10,240 bases of DNA. Origin: an uncultured Alphaproteobacteria bacterium. Its GTDB lineage: Bacteria; Pseudomonadota; Alphaproteobacteria; Caulobacterales; Parvularculaceae. The DNA is taken from NCBI GenBank assembly GCA_938003575.1, contig CALKYG010000316.1:1-10240 (forward strand). Reading direction: 5' to 3'. Below, piece after piece: positions 6,651 to 10,240 of this stretch. Numbering within the stretch: the stretch's first letter is position 1; the number at the start of each line of letters is the position of its first letter. A program made the position numbers and the translations under genes. The notes under the pieces were generated by a model. The model saw only the letters and a program-made list of their open reading frames with translations, had not been told where the DNA came from and searched no databases.

Positions 6651-7188
6651 CCTCACCTTCCCTTTCCAGCATTTGAATGAGCGGCCGCAGCTCGGTGCGC
6701 CAGACGCGCATGGTGATCGGACCGACATGCTTGTGGCGGATGCGGCCGTTCCTGTCGACGATGAAGGTCTCCGGAGCGCCGGTGACGCCGAAATCAATGG
6801 CGACGCGGCCGTCCGCATCATCGCCGACGAAATCATAAGGGTTGCCGTGCAGGTCAAGCCAGCGACGGCCGCCGCCGTTCGGGTCTTTCCAGTCGAGACC
6901 CGCTAGGAGCACATCTTCGGTGCGGGAAATCTCCATAAGGACAGGATGCTCGATGAGACAGCTCGCGCACCATGATCCGAAAATGTTGATCAATGCGACG
7001 CGACCTTCGAGGTCGCTCGAGGCGAACCCCTTTTCCGCGCCCTCGATCGGCGGAAGGTCGAACGCCGGGAGCGGCCTGTCAATGAGAACAGACGGAATCC
7101 GGCTCGGGTCGCGTTGAAGGCCGATCGCAAAATAGACGCCGAGCAGCGCGAACAGGATCAAGGGTGCGAAGAGCACAAGGCGTTTCAT
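6643..7188 (-). CDS. ccmG: Periplasmic thiol:disulfide oxidoreductase CcmG/DsbE
   Basis: CcmG is a membrane-anchored thioredoxin-like reductant that works with CcmH on apocytochrome c thiols. The 181-residue protein has an N-terminal anchor (about 3-23), the PSVLIDRPLPAFDLP stretch that opens the CcmG fold, the active site WCASC (Cys74, Cys77), an acidic stretch GLDWKDPNGGG, and the cis-proline loop GAPETF (Pro139). The ATG at 7188 overlaps the ccmF stop (ATGA), so translation is probably coupled. Electrons would normally come from CcdA or DsbD, neither of which is in this window. Confidence 0.96.
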   Translation of the reverse strand: MKRLVLFAPLILFALLGVYFAIGLQRDPSRIPSVLIDRPLPAFDLPPIEGAEKGFASSDLEGRVALINIFGSWCASCLIEHPVLMEISRTEDVLLAGLDWKDPNGGGRRWLDLHGNPYDFVGDDADGRVAIDFGVTGAPETFIVDRNGRIRHKHVGPITMRVWRTELRPLIQMLEREGEGA

Positions 7189-9164
7189 GCCGCCGCCCCG
7201 GCGATTTCCGCAGCGCGCGGCGCCTTCTTTCGCGCGTGCACGCCCTCCCACGCGGCGACGGTCCCGCCAAGCGCGATGACGCCGGCGCCGAACCACATCC
7301 AAAGCACGAGCGGATGGTGGAAAGCGCGAACGGCATGTCCGGCGCCGTTGGGCGAGCGTTCGCCGAGCGTCAGGTAAACGTCGCCCGCGAGGGTCGTCCA
7401 GATCGCCGCCTCCGTCGTCTGCATGCCGCGCACCGGGTAGAACCGCCGCTCCGCCATGATGGTGCGGACGACGACGCCGTTTCGTTCAATGTCAAATATC
7501 GCCGCCTCGCTTGTGTAATTCGGACCTTCCGCCTCAACGACATCTGCAAGGCGCGCCTCGTATCCGCCCACGGCGATGACGTCGCCCTTGTTCATCAGCC
7601 GCACTTCCTCCGTCCGCCATGCGCCGGCGCCGATGACGCCCAGCGCGACGATGGCAAGCCCTGAATGAGCGAGCGTCATGCCGAGATAGGAGCGCGGCAT
7701 GCGGGACAGCCGTGCAAGGGACTCCTTCAGCGGCGAAGAGCGCAGTTTCATCCGTATCGCAAGGTCAGCCAGCGTCGCCGCAAGCGCCCAGACGGCGAGC
7801 CCGGCGCCGAAAGCGGCCGCGATGGTTTTCGGCCAGGTCATCCAGGCGGCGATCGACATTGCGGCGACACCGGCCAAAACCGCCGGAGCAATGCGGCTGA
7901 TCGTCGATCTGAGATCGCCTTTCTTCCACGCCAGCGCGGCGCCTGGCCCGAGAATCAAAAACATCGCCGCCATGACCGGCATGAACGTCGCGTTAAAGAA
8001 CGGCGGACCGACCGAAAGGCGCTCGCCGCTGACAATGTCGACGAACAGCGGATAGAACGTGCCGATGAATACGGCGCCGCAAGCCGTGACAAGAAGCACA
8101 TTGTTGATCAGGATCGCGCTCTCGCGGCTGACGGCGCGAAAGGTCGACTCGCTTGTCAGCAATGAGGCGCGTAATGCGAAGACCGTAAGCGATCCGCCGA
8201 TCGCAATCGCCAGGATCGCCAGAATGAAGACGCCGCGCGCCGGGTCCACGGCGAAGGCGTGAACCGAGGTCAGAATGCCGGACCTGACCAGAAAGGCGCC
8301 GATGAGGCTCAACGAAAAAGTGAGGATCGCGAGCAGGACCGTCCAGATTTTCAGCGTCTCCCGCTTTTCGACGACCCGAACAGAATGAAGAAACGCCGTT
8401 CCCGCAAGCCACGGCATGAAGGACGCGTTCTCAACCGGATCCCACGCCCAAAAGCCGCCCCAGCCGAGCTCGTAATAGGCCCACCACGAACCAAGGGCAA
8501 TGCCGATCGTCAGAAACACCCAGGCCGCCAGAGCAAAGGGGCGCACCGTTCGCGCCCATTCCGCGTCAATGCGCCCCCGCAATAATCCGGCGACCGCATA
8601 AGCAAATGTCACAGAAAATCCGACATAGCCGAGATAGAGAAAAGGCGGATGCAATGCGAGACCGGGATCCTGCAACAGCGGATTGAGATCGGCTCCGTCG
8701 GGCGGCGCCGGAAAAACCCGGGCGAAGGGATTTGACGTGAACAGGATGAAGGCGATGAAGAATGCTGCGACAAGTCCCTGAACCGCAAGCGCAGTCGCGG
8801 TGAGAGCGTTTCCGGCGCCGCGCGCGAACACCGCGACCGCGCCGCCGTAAAGAGACAGGATCAACGCCCACAGCAGCATTGATCCTTCGTGGTTGCCCCA
8901 GACGCCGCTCAGCTTGTAGGCGAAGGGCTTGGCCGTGTGCGAATTCTCAACGACGTTGAGTACGGAAAAATCTGACGTTGCGTGGGCGATCATGAGGCAT
9001 GCAAACGCCGCCGCCACGAGCGTTAGAGACGCGATCGCCGCCGACCGGCCGAGGGCTGACAGCGCAGCATCGCCGCGCGCTGCTCCGACCAACGGAAAGA
9101 CGCCCTGAATGGTCGCGGTCATCATCGCGAGGATGAGAGCGAACTGTCCCAATTCGGCGGTCAT
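7185..9164 (-). CDS. ccmF: Cytochrome c heme lyase subunit CcmF
   Basis: CcmF is the large membrane protein that receives heme from CcmE and, with CcmH and CcmI, ligates it to apocytochrome c. The 659-residue product has many hydrophobic segments and the CcmF landmarks: WGNHEGSMLLW (89-99), QDPGLALHPPFLYLGYVG (165-182) with His172, the WWD domain (WWAYYELGWGGFWAWDPVEN, 227-246), His260, His302 in TSVHAFAVDP, and His500 in LAHSGLAIV. These histidines fall at or near the positions of the four conserved ones in E. coli CcmF. The ATG at 9164 gives the standard MTAELGQFALIL start; a GTG at 9224 would add 20 residues without family likeness. It heads the leftward operon ccmF-G-H-I. Confidence 0.97.
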   Translation of the reverse strand: MTAELGQFALILAMMTATIQGVFPLVGAARGDAALSALGRSAAIASLTLVAAAFACLMIAHATSDFSVLNVVENSHTAKPFAYKLSGVWGNHEGSMLLWALILSLYGGAVAVFARGAGNALTATALAVQGLVAAFFIAFILFTSNPFARVFPAPPDGADLNPLLQDPGLALHPPFLYLGYVGFSVTFAYAVAGLLRGRIDAEWARTVRPFALAAWVFLTIGIALGSWWAYYELGWGGFWAWDPVENASFMPWLAGTAFLHSVRVVEKRETLKIWTVLLAILTFSLSLIGAFLVRSGILTSVHAFAVDPARGVFILAILAIAIGGSLTVFALRASLLTSESTFRAVSRESAILINNVLLVTACGAVFIGTFYPLFVDIVSGERLSVGPPFFNATFMPVMAAMFLILGPGAALAWKKGDLRSTISRIAPAVLAGVAAMSIAAWMTWPKTIAAAFGAGLAVWALAATLADLAIRMKLRSSPLKESLARLSRMPRSYLGMTLAHSGLAIVALGVIGAGAWRTEEVRLMNKGDVIAVGGYEARLADVVEAEGPNYTSEAAIFDIERNGVVVRTIMAERRFYPVRGMQTTEAAIWTTLAGDVYLTLGERSPNGAGHAVRAFHHPLVLWMWFGAGVIALGGTVAAWEGVHARKKAPRAAEIAGAAA

Positions 9165-9371
9165 CGGATCCCAGTCAAACCTTTCAGGTCCGGCATTTAG
9201 CCCGCATTCCCGAACGAATTCCACCGCCTATGCGGTCGCACGCCCCGCTATACTTCGCAGGCTTGCTGCGACATTCTGGCGGCCGCGGCGCAGGAGGCGG
9301 CGCGGGACTCGAAAGTCCCCGCACTTCACTCTAACACAAGGCGGACAGGCGATCCGGACAGCGAGGAGCGG
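9165..9371. promoter_or_regulatory. Divergent promoter region between ccmF and ccmD
   Basis: About 207 bases separate the ccmF start (leftward) from the ccmD start (rightward), so promoters for both should lie here. I see three inverted repeats: ACCGC/GCGGT (9223-9236, loop CTAT), CGCAG/CTGCG (9256-9270, spacer GCTTG) and GGGACT/AGTCCC (9304-9319, loop CGAA). A TATACT at 9249-9254 resembles a rightward -10 box, and its reverse strand reads TATAGC, but neither has a good -35. No regulator site that I can name is present. The role is inferred from position. Confidence 0.4.
9304..9319. repeat. Perfect hairpin with CGAA loop upstream of ccmD
   Basis: GGGACT (9304-9309) pairs exactly with AGTCCC (9314-9319) around CGAA, and a further GC pair can form after a one-base bulge. 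On the rightward strand it would lie in the ccmD leader, 53 bases before the start codon; on the other strand it lies far upstream of ccmF. There is no T-run. It may be an operator or a leader structure. Confidence 0.35.
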
Positions 9372-9533
9372 GTGGCGGATTTCTTCAATATGAGCGGCTA
9401 TGCGATCTTTGTCTGGCCCGCCTATATCGTTTCGGCGCTCGTGCTGACCGGGCTTGCCTTGTCGATCTGGCGGCGCGGCCGCAGCCTCGGCAAAAGGCTC
9501 GACAGGGTTTCCGGCAAGGAAAAGCGGGGCTGA
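9372..9533 (+). CDS. ccmD: Heme exporter small subunit CcmD
   Basis: CcmD is a small single-span membrane protein that completes the CcmABCD heme-release complex. The 53-residue product begins MADFFNMSGYAIFVWPAY, matching the family hallmark of a GYA-F-VW--Y segment at the membrane entrance, followed by a hydrophobic helix (about 12-32) and a strongly basic tail (WRRGRSLGKR onward). Size, topology and motif all fit. The start is GTG with AGGAG three bases upstream; an ATG at 9390 would remove six residues and lacks a ribosome site. Most Ccm operons carry ccmD between ccmC and ccmE or ccmG; here it is more than 4 kb away, beyond the inverted ccmFGHI block and divergent from ccmF. An automated annotation could miss it because it is so short. 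Confidence 0.87.
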   Translation: MADFFNMSGYAIFVWPAYIVSALVLTGLALSIWRRGRSLGKRLDRVSGKEKRG

Positions 9534-9544
9534 CGCGCTTCCTT
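9516..9544. terminator. Possible two-way terminator hairpin between ccmD and the GNAT gene
   Basis: AAGGAA (9516-9521) plus GCG (9524-9526) can pair with CGC (9536-9538) plus TTCCTT (9539-9544), giving nine pairs with a two-base AA bulge. The hairpin spans the ccmD stop and reaches the GNAT stop, where the two genes converge. No T-run follows in either direction, so it would be a weak intrinsic terminator at best. Confidence 0.25.
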
Positions 9545-10035
9545 CAATCCTTAAGGCGCCGCCGCATCTCGAGCATATAGGGCGAAAAGCCAGCGCGCCC
9601 ATAGGCGCGAACCGCCTTTGCATTTTCGGGATAGACTTCAAGTCTCATTTCAACCAGGCCGTTTTCGAGCGCCCATTCGGAAAGTCTTTCAATGATCATT
9701 CGGGCGGTTCCCTGGCCGCGATGCGGGGGCGCGACATATAAGAGACCGACATAGGCGTGATGGGCCGGCTCGGTAAATGCGCGCGACGCCGCCCTTCTGG
9801 CGAAGCCGCACCCTGCCGGCGCGCCGCCGGATTCCGCGATTGCGACAAAAGCGTCATCGGACGCCACAAGCGCCGGCAGATCGTAATAGGACACGTCGCC
9901 CGGAATGATCGTTGGGTCGAACGGACGTTCGGCGGCGACAATGCCGCGCTCAAAATTGCGCAACGTTTCGATATCGGCTGCGGCCGCGCGCCGGATCAGG
10001 ATCGGCGAAGGCCGCCTGTCGCCGTCATGCCGCAT
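9544..10035 (-). CDS. GNAT family N-acetyltransferase
   Basis: This 163-residue cytoplasmic protein has a GNAT fold. The core strand and pyrophosphate-binding loop read YVGLLYVAPPHRGQGTA, with the acetyl-CoA motif HRGQGTA at 105-111. It is followed by the helix ARMIIERLSEWALENG, the strand LVEMRLEVYPEN, and the closing AVRAYGRAGFSPY element (141-153) that is typical of the family. It would transfer an acetyl group from acetyl-CoA to an amine, but the sequence does not indicate which. The ATG at 10035 overlaps the end of the lipase gene by eleven bases, so the two are probably co-transcribed. It ends ten bases from ccmD, convergently. The N-terminal 11 residues are not conserved GNAT sequence, so a slightly later start is possible. 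Confidence 0.88.
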   Translation of the reverse strand: MRHDGDRRPSPILIRRAAAADIETLRNFERGIVAAERPFDPTIIPGDVSYYDLPALVASDDAFVAIAESGGAPAGCGFARRAASRAFTEPAHHAYVGLLYVAPPHRGQGTARMIIERLSEWALENGLVEMRLEVYPENAKAVRAYGRAGFSPYMLEMRRRLKD

Positions 10036-10240
10036 GAGCGTCGAGCCATCCGATCATGTCGGCGATCACGCGTTCCTTGCCGGGGTCGTTGAATATCTCG
10101 TGAAAGAACCCGTCATAGATCTTCAGCGTCTTGTCGCGGGAGGACAGGCGCTCGTGCAGGAGTTTAGACCCCTCGACCGATGTCAGTCCGTCATCGCCGC
10201 CATGCAACAACAGCGACGGCAGCGAAATCTCCCCCGCTCG
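10025..10240 (-). CDS. Alpha/beta hydrolase, monoacylglycerol lipase-like (C-terminal part)
   Basis: Only the last 71 codons lie in the window; the frame is open to the window edge, so the gene continues beyond it. The visible part matches the end of the monoacylglycerol lipase/lysophospholipase group (serine hydrolase, Hydrolase_4 type). It has LPSLLLHGGDDGLTS with the acid residue Asp at visible residue 17, then KTLKIYDGFFHEIFNDP with the catalytic His at visible residue 47, and the closing helix around IGWLDAH. The nucleophile serine (GxSxG) would lie outside the window. These enzymes cleave fatty acyl esters of glycerol. A TTG at 10210 is not a real start, since conserved sequence continues upstream of it. 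Confidence 0.88.
   Translation of the reverse strand, partial: RAGEISLPSLLLHGGDDGLTSVEGSKLLHERLSSRDKTLKIYDGFFHEIFNDPGKERVIADMIGWLDAHAA

Noticed and set aside
9165..9224. Longer CcmF from a GTG at 9224
   Set aside because: The added 20 residues are unlike CcmF N-termini, and the ATG at 9164 gives the standard start MTAELGQFALIL.

Overview
The window looks like an ordinary chromosomal stretch from a GC-rich Gram-negative bacterium, most likely an alphaproteobacterium. The evidence is the complete System I (Ccm) cytochrome c maturation set with separate ccmH and ccmI genes, the rhizobial-style N-terminus and sequence of CarA, and the tightly overlapping genes. I see no mobile elements, CRISPR arrays, rRNA or tRNA genes.

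Left part (1-2817). A comparatively AT-rich leader precedes carA (carbamoyl-phosphate synthase small subunit). Next comes efp (elongation factor P), which ends in a clear intrinsic terminator (2035-2058). carB is not here. A glyoxalase II-like metallo-hydrolase gene follows, and its end overlaps the start of ccmA.

Centre (2808-9533). This is a cytochrome c maturation island. ccmA-ccmB-ccmC-ccmE run rightward with overlapping or nearly overlapping junctions. ccmF-ccmG-ccmH-ccmI run leftward, also overlapping at every junction. The two blocks meet tail to tail with only 3 bases between the ccmE and ccmI stop codons. There is no room for ccmD between ccmC and ccmE. A 53-codon gene with the hallmarks of CcmD lies instead beyond the ccmF start, divergent from it (9372-9533). 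The island can therefore supply heme translocation (A, B, C, D), the periplasmic heme chaperone (E), apocytochrome thiol reduction (G, H) and ligation (F, H, I).

Right part (9544-10240). A GNAT acetyltransferase gene runs leftward. Its start overlaps the end of a monoacylglycerol lipase-type alpha/beta hydrolase that continues past the window edge.

Most of the content is well-known housekeeping. The points that stand out are an EF-P whose modified-lysine position is asparagine, the relocated and easily missed ccmD, the inverted FGHI block, changes in the CcmA signature and Q-loop region, and several inverted repeats in the ccmF/ccmD divergent region. I do not see a convincing undescribed multi-gene system.
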